A stretch of 14,724 nucleotides of DNA from Caldifarciminota bacterium (GTDB taxonomy: Bacteria > Hydrothermota > Tepidihabitantia > SM23-42), in assembly GCA_023128195.1 (NCBI GenBank), contig JAGMEL010000096.1, positions 1 through 14,724 on the forward strand, given 5' to 3'. The stretch's first letter is position 1. Each line of letters starts with the position of its first letter. The notes under the pieces were generated by a model. It did no database searches and was not told the DNA's origin. It was given only the letters and a program-made list of their open reading frames with translations. Shown here piece after piece: positions 7,426 to 13,508 of this stretch. Both the position numbers and the translations under genes were made by a program.

Positions 7426-7532
7426 TCCCGCACAATAATGGTGTTGCCGGCGTAACTCAGTGGTAGAGTAGCTGTTTTGTAAACAGCAGGTCGCCAGTCC
7501 GAATCTGGCCGCCGGCTTTGAATTGTGCGGGA
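7426..7532 (+). other. 11-bp inverted repeat enclosing tRNA-Thr
   Basis: TCCCGCACAAT (7426-7436) and ATTGTGCGGGA (7522-7532) are perfect reverse complements. They lie 9 nt before and 4 nt after the tRNA-Thr gene. In the precursor RNA they would form a helix that closes off the tRNA, comparable in layout to the processing stems around rRNAs. The arms are seen directly; the processing role is inferred. Confidence 0.7.
7446..7517 (+). tRNA. tRNA-Thr (anticodon TGT)
   Basis: Full cloverleaf: acceptor GCCGGCG (7446-7452) with CGCCGGC (7510-7516), D stem ACTC/GAGT with GG in the loop, anticodon stem GCTGT/ACAGC and loop TTTGTAA with anticodon TGT at 7478-7480 (reads ACA), T stem GCCAG/CTGGC. The discriminator base is T at 7517, and CCA is not encoded. 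The T loop reads TCCGAAT, so position 55 is C instead of the nearly universal T (7499). All stems are intact, so I treat it as functional. Confidence 0.93.
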
Positions 7533-7541
7533 TAAACCTCA

Positions 7542-7569
7542 AGCTATTAGCCATAAGCTATATGCTAAT
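7542..7569 (+). repeat. Degenerate 7-bp repeat left of tRNA-Tyr
   Basis: Four heptamers, AGCTATT, AGCCATA, AGCTATA and TGCTAAT, end 2 nt before tRNA-Tyr. The stretch 7543-7558 is the reverse complement of 7680-7695 at 15 of 16 positions, so the two arrays form an inverted pair around the tRNA and its terminator. Confidence 0.75.
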
Positions 7570-7571
7570 CC

Positions 7572-7654
7572 GGGTAGGTACCCAAGCGGTCAACGGGGGC
7601 AGACTGTAAATCTGCTGGCGGAAGCCTTCGAAGGTTCGAGTCCTTCCCTGCCCA
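7572..7654 (+). tRNA. tRNA-Tyr (anticodon GTA)
   Basis: Class II tRNA of 83 nt. Acceptor GGGTAGG (7572-7578) pairs with CCTGCCC (7647-7653) with one G-T pair, and the discriminator is A. Anticodon stem GCAGA/TCTGC encloses loop CTGTAAA with anticodon GTA. A long variable arm and a standard T arm GAAGG/CCTTC with loop TTCGAGT follow. CCA is not encoded. It is probably co-transcribed with tRNA-Thr 54 nt upstream and ends at the terminator at 7656-7679. Thr and Tyr tRNAs are often neighbours in bacteria. Confidence 0.95.
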
Positions 7655-7655
7655 T

Positions 7656-7679
7656 AAAAGGGGGCTTTGCCCCCTTTTT
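7656..7679 (+). terminator. Rho-independent terminator of the tRNA operon, probably bidirectional
   Basis: GGGGGC/GCCCCC stem with a TTT loop, preceded by AAAA and followed by TTTTT. Read on the - strand it is also a stem followed by TTTT, so it can serve the convergent glycan operon whose last gene ends at 7723. Confidence 0.93.
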
Positions 7680-7714
7680 GCTTATAGCTAATAGCGGATG
7701 GCTTATAGTCATTT
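7680..7714 (-). repeat. Degenerate 7-bp repeat right of tRNA-Tyr (inverted)
   Basis: Five heptamers on the + strand: GCTTATA, GCTAATA, GCGGATG, GCTTATA and GTCATTT. In reverse complement they match the family at 7542-7569 (consensus YATWAGC). The array fills the gap between the terminator and the end of the methyltransferase gene. Confidence 0.7.
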
Positions 7715-7722
7715 ATATAACA

Positions 7723-8523
7723 CTAATCTTTTTTAGCCAGTAAGGTAAATATTAAAGGTATTTTATTTTTGTAATCTGGTAAATACCACCAGCCATTTTC
7801 ATCCCGTTTCATGTCAGGGAATGCTTTATAAAATTCCTTGTCAAATTCATGAAGGAATTCTATTTTTAGTCCTGCTTTAATCAATGAGTTTATTATATCA
7901 CTTAATGTCCATTGCCATTCATAAGAAGGATTTTTCGGGATGTATGTATCATCAGAATAATCTGGATAGTCATCATCCCATTTTATTGGTTCTTTGTTGT
8001 GAAAATAAGGATAGAGAGTTTCTAATTTCCCTTTTTTTGTATTATCAAATATACGAGCTATTGGGTGTGATTCCATTATATAAAAGAGACCACCGGGTTT
8101 TAAAAAATGATAGATTATTTGAGCCCATTCTTGTAAATCTTTTAGCCAACACAGAATACCTTGTGATGTATAAACTATGTCAAATTTTCCATGGAGATGA
8201 TTTTTTAAACCATAAATATTACAACATAAAAATTTTGCATTTATATACAATTCTGCTTTAAGTCGATTTGCATATTCAATTGACTTTTCAGAAAAATCTA
8301 CGCCTGTAACAATTGCACCCTCCCGCGCCCATGATAATGTATCCAATCCAAAATGGCATTGTAGATGAAGTAATTTCTTCCCTTTTACATCGCCGAGTTC
8401 TTTTAATTGGATTTCATCAAGCGTAGTTTTACCTTTTTTAAATCCTTCAACATTATAAGATTTTATATGTACATCTGTAAGCTCATTCCATAGTTTTTTA
8501 TTATTTTCCTCAAATTTATTCAT
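7723..8523 (-). CDS. Class I SAM-dependent methyltransferase
   Basis: Predicted soluble methyl transferase of 266 aa with a Rossmann fold. Motif I is LLHLQCHFGLDTLSW (residues 51-65), a variant of the usual LDLGCGTG loop. The acidic residue at the end of strand 2 is Asp76 in VTGVDFS, followed by a Methyltransf_11/25-like core (FDIVYTSQGILCWL, then LKPGGLFYIMESHP). The C-terminal part (YKAFPDMKRDENGWWYLPD) looks specific to a subfamily whose substrate I do not know. It is the last gene of the nucleotidyltransferase > TPR > glycosyltransferase operon, starting 13 nt after the glycosyltransferase stop with no Shine-Dalgarno, which suggests translational coupling. Position suggests glycan or small-molecule modification, but a stand-alone role is possible. 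Confidence 0.85.
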   Translation of the reverse strand: MNKFEENNKKLWNELTDVHIKSYNVEGFKKGKTTLDEIQLKELGDVKGKKLLHLQCHFGLDTLSWAREGAIVTGVDFSEKSIEYANRLKAELYINAKFLCCNIYGLKNHLHGKFDIVYTSQGILCWLKDLQEWAQIIYHFLKPGGLFYIMESHPIARIFDNTKKGKLETLYPYFHNKEPIKWDDDYPDYSDDTYIPKNPSYEWQWTLSDIINSLIKAGLKIEFLHEFDKEFYKAFPDMKRDENGWWYLPDYKNKIPLIFTLLAKKD

Positions 8524-8536
8524 GGGCTACAAACCA

Positions 8537-9739
8537 TTATATTTTCTTTATTAACTCAACGAGTCTTTTTGTAAGGTTTTCTCTTGTGTATTTTTTGTAG
8601 GGGGTTTTACCTTGTATTGTTTTACCTTTTTTAAAATTTTGATAGAGTTGCAAAATTTTATTCTTTGTCCCTTTAGTATCATTAAATTCGAAAATCCAAC
8701 CTGGATAGCCTTTTTTAAATGCTGCATCCAGTAGATGGATTCCTTTTGATTTTCCGCAGACAATTATTGGCAAACCAGAAGCAAGGTATTCGTTCTGTCT
8801 TGATGGGAAAAAATATGTGCTTCCTGTGGTTATCATAAGTCCTATGTGTGATGAAGAGAATTCTTTAATTGCTCTGCAATAGGGTAGATGTCCTAATATA
8901 TCGGTAAATTTATATTGTTTTATTTTATTTAAATAGTGGTCTTCAATATGGCCGATAAATTTTACTTTTATATCATTTTTTTTAATTTTATTTTTTTCTA
9001 TCAATTCGTTTATACCATTAAGAAAGTTTGTTGGATTCCTTTCTTCCCGAATCGTGCCGAGATAGGAAATTGTAAAGATGTCAGGTTTTTTGGTAATGAC
9101 AAAATCATCAGGGTCATAGCCATTAGGAATCACAAAGATTTTGTCTGAAATTTGCGGATATTTTTTTACTAAAATAGTTCTGATGTTTTCATCTACAGTA
9201 ATAATCAATGATGCAAAATCTGTTAATTTCTTTTCCCAGTAAGAGACAAATTTCTTTTTTATTTTTCCTTTATAGGGCATGAATGGGAACTCAAGCCATG
9301 CGTCACGAAAATCTATGATAAGAGATTTACCGGTCTTTTTTGCGAGATAATAACCAGTAATAAAAGAACTGAAAGGTGGCGCAGTTACAAAGATAGAATC
9401 AAAATCTATTTTACTGCCTGCGTTATAGGCAAAAGGAAACCAGGGTAATTTATGGTCTGGGAAATTAATTGCCTGTTTTATAGGTCTCTGCCACAACCTT
9501 GGATGATAAATTCTCATACCCATAAGATAAAGAAGACGCGCCGGGTCAGGAGATTCGGTTTTGATGATCTTTAGATTTTTTACTTCATCTCCGAGTTTAT
9601 TATCAATGCTGTGATAAGCAATGTTTTTTCGAGTCAAAATTATCGGATCAACTCCAAATTTTGAAATATGCTTGGAAAATTTCACAGGTCTTAAAGACCC
9701 TGGTCCGCCAAGCGGCGGCCAGTAGTAACTGATAATCAA
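8537..9739 (-). CDS. Glycosyltransferase, GT4-like (GT-B fold)
   Basis: About 400 aa. The N-terminal acceptor domain starts with SYYWPPLGGPGSLRP, typical of GT4-like enzymes. FRDAW follows near residue 145, and the donor-binding half begins at VIPNGYDPDDF. SRQNEYLASGLPIIV stands where the nucleotide-sugar binding region with its conserved glutamate is expected. It probably transfers a sugar from a nucleotide donor during surface polysaccharide or lipid-linked glycan synthesis; donor and acceptor are unknown. The start is uncertain: no ATG is available and TTG at 9739 is the best codon. A GGGAG lies upstream (9755-9759), but 15 nt away, which is too far for a normal site. It follows the TPR gene by 45 nt in the same operon. 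Confidence 0.85.
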   Translation of the reverse strand: MIISYYWPPLGGPGSLRPVKFSKHISKFGVDPIILTRKNIAYHSIDNKLGDEVKNLKIIKTESPDPARLLYLMGMRIYHPRLWQRPIKQAINFPDHKLPWFPFAYNAGSKIDFDSIFVTAPPFSSFITGYYLAKKTGKSLIIDFRDAWLEFPFMPYKGKIKKKFVSYWEKKLTDFASLIITVDENIRTILVKKYPQISDKIFVIPNGYDPDDFVITKKPDIFTISYLGTIREERNPTNFLNGINELIEKNKIKKNDIKVKFIGHIEDHYLNKIKQYKFTDILGHLPYCRAIKEFSSSHIGLMITTGSTYFFPSRQNEYLASGLPIIVCGKSKGIHLLDAAFKKGYPGWIFEFNDTKGTKNKILQLYQNFKKGKTIQGKTPYKKYTRENLTKRLVELIKKI

Positions 9740-9784
9740 GAGTTTAATAATATACTCCCAATATTATGTTCGTGAAATTTGTGT

Positions 9785-10786
9785 TTAAAAGATACGGCTG
9801 AGTAAACCATATGCCTCTCGGCAATAACCTTTAATTTTAGGATATTTTTTCGAATGCTTTTTATATCCTATTACATCCTTTAATGCTTCTTTTGCTTTAT
9901 CTTTTTCTTCTAATTCATAAAAGCATTTTCCGATAAAAAGTTTGCACTGCGCTAAGTTTGAGTAATTTTTATTATTAAGCGTGTCATAAATTGAAAAAAG
10001 ATTGGTATATAAATCAGCGGCAATAAGATAATTTTTGTTCTTAAATTCAAGTTCTGCTTTATTCCATAACAAGGTTCTTGAACCAGGATACTTTAATAGT
10101 ATACTGTTTATAATACTGTCTGCCTTATTGTAATTCTTTTCTTCGCCGTATATAAAGACGAGTGAGTTTTTTGATGTCAATTTTGAATATATGCTTTTTT
10201 CCGCGGCAGTGTGTAATTTTCTTATTGCTTCATTAGCATCGCCACCAACCAGTTTAAGAATGGGTAGGTAACGGGCAGCGCGTGCCCAAAAATATTGATA
10301 TGTGCCAGTACCTAAATATGCATCATAAAATATTGAATCTTTTTCGATTATGCCTTGTAGTATCCTGCCTCCTTTTACACCGTGTTTAAACGTTTCAAGA
10401 TAGTTTTTTTTAAAACCCTGAAAAACTGCTTGATATGTATAGCTACTACCCAAATAAAATTCTGCCCACAGGTTTTCTTCTTCTTTTAAAACTTTATTAG
10501 CACACTTAATTGTTTGTTTCATGAGTGAAAAATATTCTTTTTCTTCGGAATATTGACATTGATCCATCATTTTTAATTGCAGGAGTGCGGCTTTGAAAAA
10601 ATATCCGGCAGGATTTTCCGGATACAATTGAATAATTTCATCAAAATAAATAAGGGCGCTGTCAAATTCTTCAACATAGGCAAATTCAAGCCCTGATTGT
10701 ATTAATACCTGCATTTCTGGAGGATTGAGGTCAAAGACAGCACTTAATAGACAGTAGACAGTAGTAAGTAAACAATGATAGATCAT
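9785..10786 (-). CDS. TPR-repeat protein, probably exported
   Basis: A 333-aa helical protein with tetratricopeptide-like repeats, for example GLEFAYVEEFDSALIYFDEI with LYPENPAGYFFKAAL (residues 33-68) and later ADLYTNLFSIYD and CFYELEEKDKAKEAL. TPR proteins are scaffolds, so no enzyme activity is claimed. The first 20 residues are hydrophobic (CLLTTVYCLLSAVF) and resemble a signal peptide, but that DNA is a 7-bp repeat (10735-10776). A later start at Met25 would remove it. The ATG overlaps the upstream nucleotidyltransferase stop by 4 nt (ATGA), which favours the first start and translational coupling. No Shine-Dalgarno is seen. It may organise glycan synthesis or export, judging only from position. 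Confidence 0.75.
   Translation of the reverse strand: MIYHCLLTTVYCLLSAVFDLNPPEMQVLIQSGLEFAYVEEFDSALIYFDEIIQLYPENPAGYFFKAALLQLKMMDQCQYSEEKEYFSLMKQTIKCANKVLKEEENLWAEFYLGSSYTYQAVFQGFKKNYLETFKHGVKGGRILQGIIEKDSIFYDAYLGTGTYQYFWARAARYLPILKLVGGDANEAIRKLHTAAEKSIYSKLTSKNSLVFIYGEEKNYNKADSIINSILLKYPGSRTLLWNKAELEFKNKNYLIAADLYTNLFSIYDTLNNKNYSNLAQCKLFIGKCFYELEEKDKAKEALKDVIGYKKHSKKYPKIKGYCREAYGLLSRIF
10735..10776 (-). repeat. Degenerate 7-bp repeat forming the start of the TPR gene
   Basis: On the + strand six heptamers run in phase: AGACAGC, ACTTAAT, AGACAGT, AGACAGT, AGTAAGT and AAACAAT. On the coding (-) strand the unit is ACTGTCT. The array codes for residues 4-17 or so of the TPR protein, the hydrophobic signal-like segment. 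Confidence 0.72.
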
Positions 10787-11751
10787 GGGAATTCTATGAT
10801 TGACGAGTCACTCATATTCAACCTCTTAAAACCACCTTTAGCAATTGCCTTCTCGCCAATAATTGATTCAGAAAGCAAGGTATTTTCAACAATTGCATTG
10901 CTGTTTATGATTGAATTTTTAATTATGGAATTCTTTATCGTAACATTTTCACTTATTGAAACATTTGGGCCAATTATTGAATTTAAGATCTTAGCAGAAT
11001 TATGAATATACACAGGAGATAATATAATAGTTTTTTTCCTTTTTTTAAAATGGTGAGTCTTTTTTAAAAGATGGCGATTTGTTTCAATTAATGCAGCTGC
11101 TGTTCCGCAATCAAACCATTTATCTATTTTTATCACTTTGAATTCTTCACCATTCTTTAAAAGATATTTTAACGCATCAGTAAGCTGGTATTCTCCCTTT
11201 AATTTAATGCCTTTTCTCATTATATATGCAATAGCTTTATGTACTTTTTCGATACGTTGAAAAAAATACAGCCCGGCAATCGCCAGATTCGACTTTGGTT
11301 TCCGGGGTTTTTCAACAAGATTCAAGACATTATTGCCTTTGACTTCGACAATACCAAAGCGTTTTGGTTCAGCTACCTCTTTTACAGCGAGAGTATTTAT
11401 ATGTCTGTTACATAAATTCTTGAAGTCATAATCGATTATTGTATCGCCCAACAATACCATTGTTGCGCCCTTTAATTCTTGTGCGCCCGTATAAATTGCA
11501 TGACCTAATCCAAGTCTTTTGCTCTGATTGACAAATCTGAAGTTATACGAATACTTTTTGCAGAATTGAATTATTGCGTCTCCTTTAGAGCCGAGCACAA
11601 TTACAAGCTTTGAGATATTTAGATCTTTAAACCTATCCAATATGTGTCCCAATATTGGCTTACCAGCTACATATAAGAGACACTTGGGAACAGTATGTGT
11701 ATGCGGTTTTAGTCTTGTTCCTTCACCGGCAACCGGGATTATGATATTCAT
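10783..11751 (-). CDS. Sugar-1-phosphate nucleotidyltransferase with left-handed beta-helix
   Basis: It makes an NDP-sugar from NTP and a sugar 1-phosphate. The N-terminal nucleotidyl transferase domain has the signature AGEGTRLKPHTHTVPK (Lys23), LLGDTI with metal-binding Asp103, the sugar-contact motif VEKP (147-149) and KWFDCGT (211-217). From about residue 245 there are hexapeptide repeats (VYIHNSAKILNSIIG, then VTIKNSIIKNSII), a left-handed beta-helix. The architecture resembles long RmlA/GlmU-like enzymes; glucose-1-phosphate thymidylyl- or uridylyltransferase is likely, but the base and sugar are not certain. It is the first gene of a four-gene operon and overlaps the next by 4 nt. No Shine-Dalgarno precedes the ATG, and a strong promoter places +1 on its A, so a leaderless mRNA is likely. 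Confidence 0.9.
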   Translation of the reverse strand: MNIIIPVAGEGTRLKPHTHTVPKCLLYVAGKPILGHILDRFKDLNISKLVIVLGSKGDAIIQFCKKYSYNFRFVNQSKRLGLGHAIYTGAQELKGATMVLLGDTIIDYDFKNLCNRHINTLAVKEVAEPKRFGIVEVKGNNVLNLVEKPRKPKSNLAIAGLYFFQRIEKVHKAIAYIMRKGIKLKGEYQLTDALKYLLKNGEEFKVIKIDKWFDCGTAAALIETNRHLLKKTHHFKKRKKTIILSPVYIHNSAKILNSIIGPNVSISENVTIKNSIIKNSIINSNAIVENTLLSESIIGEKAIAKGGFKRLNMSDSSIIEFP

Positions 11752-11757
11752 CGTTTA

Positions 11758-11786
11758 ATCATAACAAAAAAAATTCACAATGTCAA
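11758..11786 (-). promoter_or_regulatory. Consensus promoter of the glycan operon (leaderless geometry)
   Basis: On the - strand, TTGACA (11786-11781), exactly 17 bp, TATGAT (11763-11758), then 6 nt to the ATG at 11751. The predicted +1 is the A of the ATG. This is the same arrangement as the lepB promoter. The rest of the gap to fabD (11787-11966) holds repeats only. Confidence 0.8.
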
Positions 11787-11798
11787 TGATATATAAAA

Positions 11799-11834
11799 TG
11801 CCTAAAACACCTAAATGCCTAAAATACCTAAAAG
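11799..11834 (+). repeat. Short tandem repeat with CCTAAA units
   Basis: CCTAAA recurs at 11801, 11810, 11818 and 11827 with period 8-9, each time preceded by TG, CA, TG or TA. The same boxes flank the hairpin at 3266-3309. It lies upstream of the glycan operon promoter. Confidence 0.65.
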
Positions 11835-11937
11835 GAACGTATTCATATATCATGATTAGTGCTCGTAGTGATTTCAAAATGTCCAATTTGCATAGTTAAG
11901 GTTAGGATTGGATAGCTAGAAATATTAATAAAATATT

Positions 11938-11961
11938 TTAACCATTTAACCATTCAACGGT
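11938..11961 (+). repeat. 8-bp tandem repeat downstream of fabD
   Basis: TTAACCAT occurs twice, followed by the related TCAACGGT, ending a few bases beyond the fabD stop. Just upstream, AAATATT and AAATATTT (11920-11938) form an AT-rich inverted repeat. No clear intrinsic terminator for fabD is visible. The remainder of 11835-11920 shows no recognisable feature. Confidence 0.5.
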
Positions 11962-11966
11962 TCCAA

Positions 11967-12896
11967 TTATATGTTTTGAATGAGGGTTTCCAAATCAGCA
12001 AAGAGCGCAGTTGATTCGGATTTTACATCCGGGACAATTTTGAGAACCAGATCTTTTAGAATTTTGCTTGGTCCGATTTCGAGAAATGTGTCATACCCTA
12101 ATGCCTTAAGGTTTTTTATTGATGAAACCCAATTCACCTGCGACAACATTTGTCGTTTTAAAGAATCTTTAATAACTGAACTATCATCCAAAACTATTTG
12201 ATCGACGACCGAATAGAATTTAGAGGTTGGTTTGTTAAATTGTATTGTGTCTAAAAAATTATTGAATTCTTCTGCTGCATTATTAAGATAAGGGCTGTGC
12301 CAGGCACCGCCAACCCTAAGTGGAATGCCTCGTCCATGATTTTTTACTACAAGTTGTGCGACTTTTTGCATTCCATCTTTTGAACCTGATATAACAATTT
12401 GATTTGGTGTGTTTATGTTGGCAACAACGACCGGTTCAGAGATTTCTTGTGATACATTTTTACACATATTCTCGAGTGTTTTCAGATCAATATTGATCAC
12501 CGCCATCATTGTTCCCTGTTTACCTTCTCTTTCCATTACCTCACCGCGTTTTTGGATTATTTTTATCCCATCTTCAAAAGACACAATACCGCAGTAAATA
12601 ATTGCAGTAACTTCGCCAAGACTATGGCCTAAAGATATCTCAGAAATTACTCCCAAATCCTTTAAAACTGCAGCATATGCAAGAGAGACTGTACTTATTG
12701 CTGGTTGAGCAATGCTTGTTTTGCTACTTGTTTCTGTTGCCTTATCACCCCATAAATGCTCAGTTAAATCATACCCTAATATTGTACTACTTGTGTCTAT
12801 CATTTCTTTTGCCTTGAGATATTTATTGCAAAGTTCTTTGCCAACACCAGGTTTGAATGCTCCCTGACCATCAAATAGAAAAATGATTTTTTTCAT
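11967..12896 (-). CDS. fabD: Malonyl-CoA:ACP transacylase
   Basis: It transfers malonyl from CoA to acyl carrier protein, the entry step for fatty acid elongation in the cytoplasm. The nucleophile is Ser92 in GHSLGE, with Arg117 in QKRGE and His200 in GAWHSP, at almost the same positions as in E. coli FabD. QPAI (64-67) and the VVANINTPNQIVISG segment are also typical. The oxyanion loop reads FDGQGAF instead of the usual FPGQGSQ, a small deviation. Length is 309 aa from ATG 12896, chosen because AGGAGG (12906-12901) lies 4 nt before it; an upstream ATG at 12941 has no such site and would add 15 residues coded by repeat DNA. It follows acpS after a 233-nt repeat-rich gap, and probably belongs to the same transcript. 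Confidence 0.95.
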   Translation of the reverse strand: MKKIIFLFDGQGAFKPGVGKELCNKYLKAKEMIDTSSTILGYDLTEHLWGDKATETSSKTSIAQPAISTVSLAYAAVLKDLGVISEISLGHSLGEVTAIIYCGIVSFEDGIKIIQKRGEVMEREGKQGTMMAVINIDLKTLENMCKNVSQEISEPVVVANINTPNQIVISGSKDGMQKVAQLVVKNHGRGIPLRVGGAWHSPYLNNAAEEFNNFLDTIQFNKPTSKFYSVVDQIVLDDSSVIKDSLKRQMLSQVNWVSSIKNLKALGYDTFLEIGPSKILKDLVLKIVPDVKSESTALFADLETLIQNI

Positions 12897-12913
12897 TAAA
12901 CCTCCTTTTTTTA

Positions 12914-12980
12914 CACGAATATTTTTCCACACGAATAACACGAATAATAAAAAATCACGAATTTACACGAATTCACACGG
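12914..12980 (+). repeat. Degenerate CACGAAT repeats upstream of fabD
   Basis: CACGAAT or CACGGAT occurs at 12914, 12929, 12939, 12956, 12965 and 12974, with irregular spacing of 9-17 bp. Spacers are too short and uneven for CRISPR. The block separates the composite repeat from the fabD ribosome binding site and could contribute to the fabD leader. Confidence 0.7.
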
Positions 12981-13001
12981 ATATTTTCTGTCCACGTGTC
13001 C

Positions 13002-13027
13002 CCTTGTCTTCCAGTCTCCTTGTCTTC
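13002..13027 (+). repeat. Short direct repeat CCTTGTCTTC
   Basis: CCTTGTCTTC occurs at 13002-13011 and 13018-13027, with a partial CAGTCT unit between. It is a decayed 8-bp tandem repeat (AGACAAGG on the - strand) between the CACGAAT block and composite repeat copy B. Confidence 0.6.
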
Positions 13028-13032
13028 ATAAA

Positions 13033-13129
13033 TTCCCGCATCTAAACCCAACCCCATTGACCATTTTTCCTCAATTGCCATTAATTGCCTTATCCTGCCC
13101 TTTTGAGCCTTCTCTGAGCCCTCTTTTCC
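13033..13129 (-). repeat. Dispersed composite repeat, copy B
   Basis: On the - strand it begins directly after the acpS stop codon with GAGGGCTCAGAGAAGGCTC-like units and reaches a 27-bp core (13079-13053) identical to 7241-7267. After the core it follows copy A for another 20 bp or so (GGTTGGGTTTAGATGCGGGAA) with several differences, then diverges. It lacks the right arm of the hairpin seen in copy A. Confidence 0.85.
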
Positions 13130-13507
13130 TTATTTAGTAACTATAACCATTCCTATTGCCAGTTCTTTAGTATGGCTTATGCTTACATGAATATTTTTCA
13201 CGCCCAGTGATTCGGCAAATTTTCGTGTTTTACCGATTAAATTGACATAAGGCGCACCAGATGATTCATTTAATACTATGATTTCATTAAATTTTACGCC
13301 TCGACGCCAGCCGGTCTTTATTGCTTTTAAAATTGCTTCTTTTACAGCAAATCTTCCTGCCAGTTCTTCGAATCGAAATTTTCCTCTATCTGACAATTTA
13401 ATTTCTTTATTAGAATAGATACGGTCGAGGAAATTCTTTTTTGTGGTGACTGCATTTTTTATTCTGCTTACCTCAACAATATCAATACCAATACCAATTA
13501 TTTCCAT
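13130..13507 (-). CDS. acpS: Holo-[acyl-carrier-protein] synthase
   Basis: It transfers 4'-phosphopantetheine from CoA to apo-ACP, making the carrier on which FabD loads malonyl. Signature residues are Asp9 in GIGIDIVEVSRI and Glu57 in RFAVKEAILKA, which bind the metal, and the closing VSISHTKELA motif. At 125 aa it is the normal size for the AcpS trimer family. The ATG lies 1 nt after the stop of the JAMM gene and has no Shine-Dalgarno, so translation is probably coupled. Composite repeat copy B follows right after the stop. Operon with gltX, the JAMM gene and probably fabD. Confidence 0.95.
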   Translation of the reverse strand: MEIIGIGIDIVEVSRIKNAVTTKKNFLDRIYSNKEIKLSDRGKFRFEELAGRFAVKEAILKAIKTGWRRGVKFNEIIVLNESSGAPYVNLIGKTRKFAESLGVKNIHVSISHTKELAIGMVIVTK

Positions 13508-13508
13508 A

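Noticed and set aside
7404..7445. A complete additional tRNA before tRNA-Thr
   Set aside because: Only the acceptor 5' strand and D-arm start are present; there is no anticodon or T arm before the tRNA-Thr gene begins.
7525..7743. Open frame of 72 codons over the tRNA-Tyr region
   Set aside because: It is a translation of the tRNA gene, its terminator and repeat DNA.
9752..9763. Earlier non-ATG start for the glycosyltransferase (ATA or ATT)
   Set aside because: These codons touch or precede the GGGAG site, leaving no proper spacing, so TTG at 9739 is the more credible choice.
10775..11005. Open frame on the + strand inside the nucleotidyltransferase gene
   Set aside because: It lies antisense to the repetitive beta-helix coding region, whose motifs and frame are clear, and has no ribosome site.
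12897..12941. Longer FabD N-terminus starting at 12941
   Set aside because: The extra 15 residues come from the CACGAAT repeat block, and AGGAGG is placed for the ATG at 12896.
12914..12980. CACGAAT repeats as a CRISPR array
   Set aside because: The unit is only 7 bp, the spacing varies from 9 to 17 bp, spacers are AT-rich leftovers and there are no cas genes.
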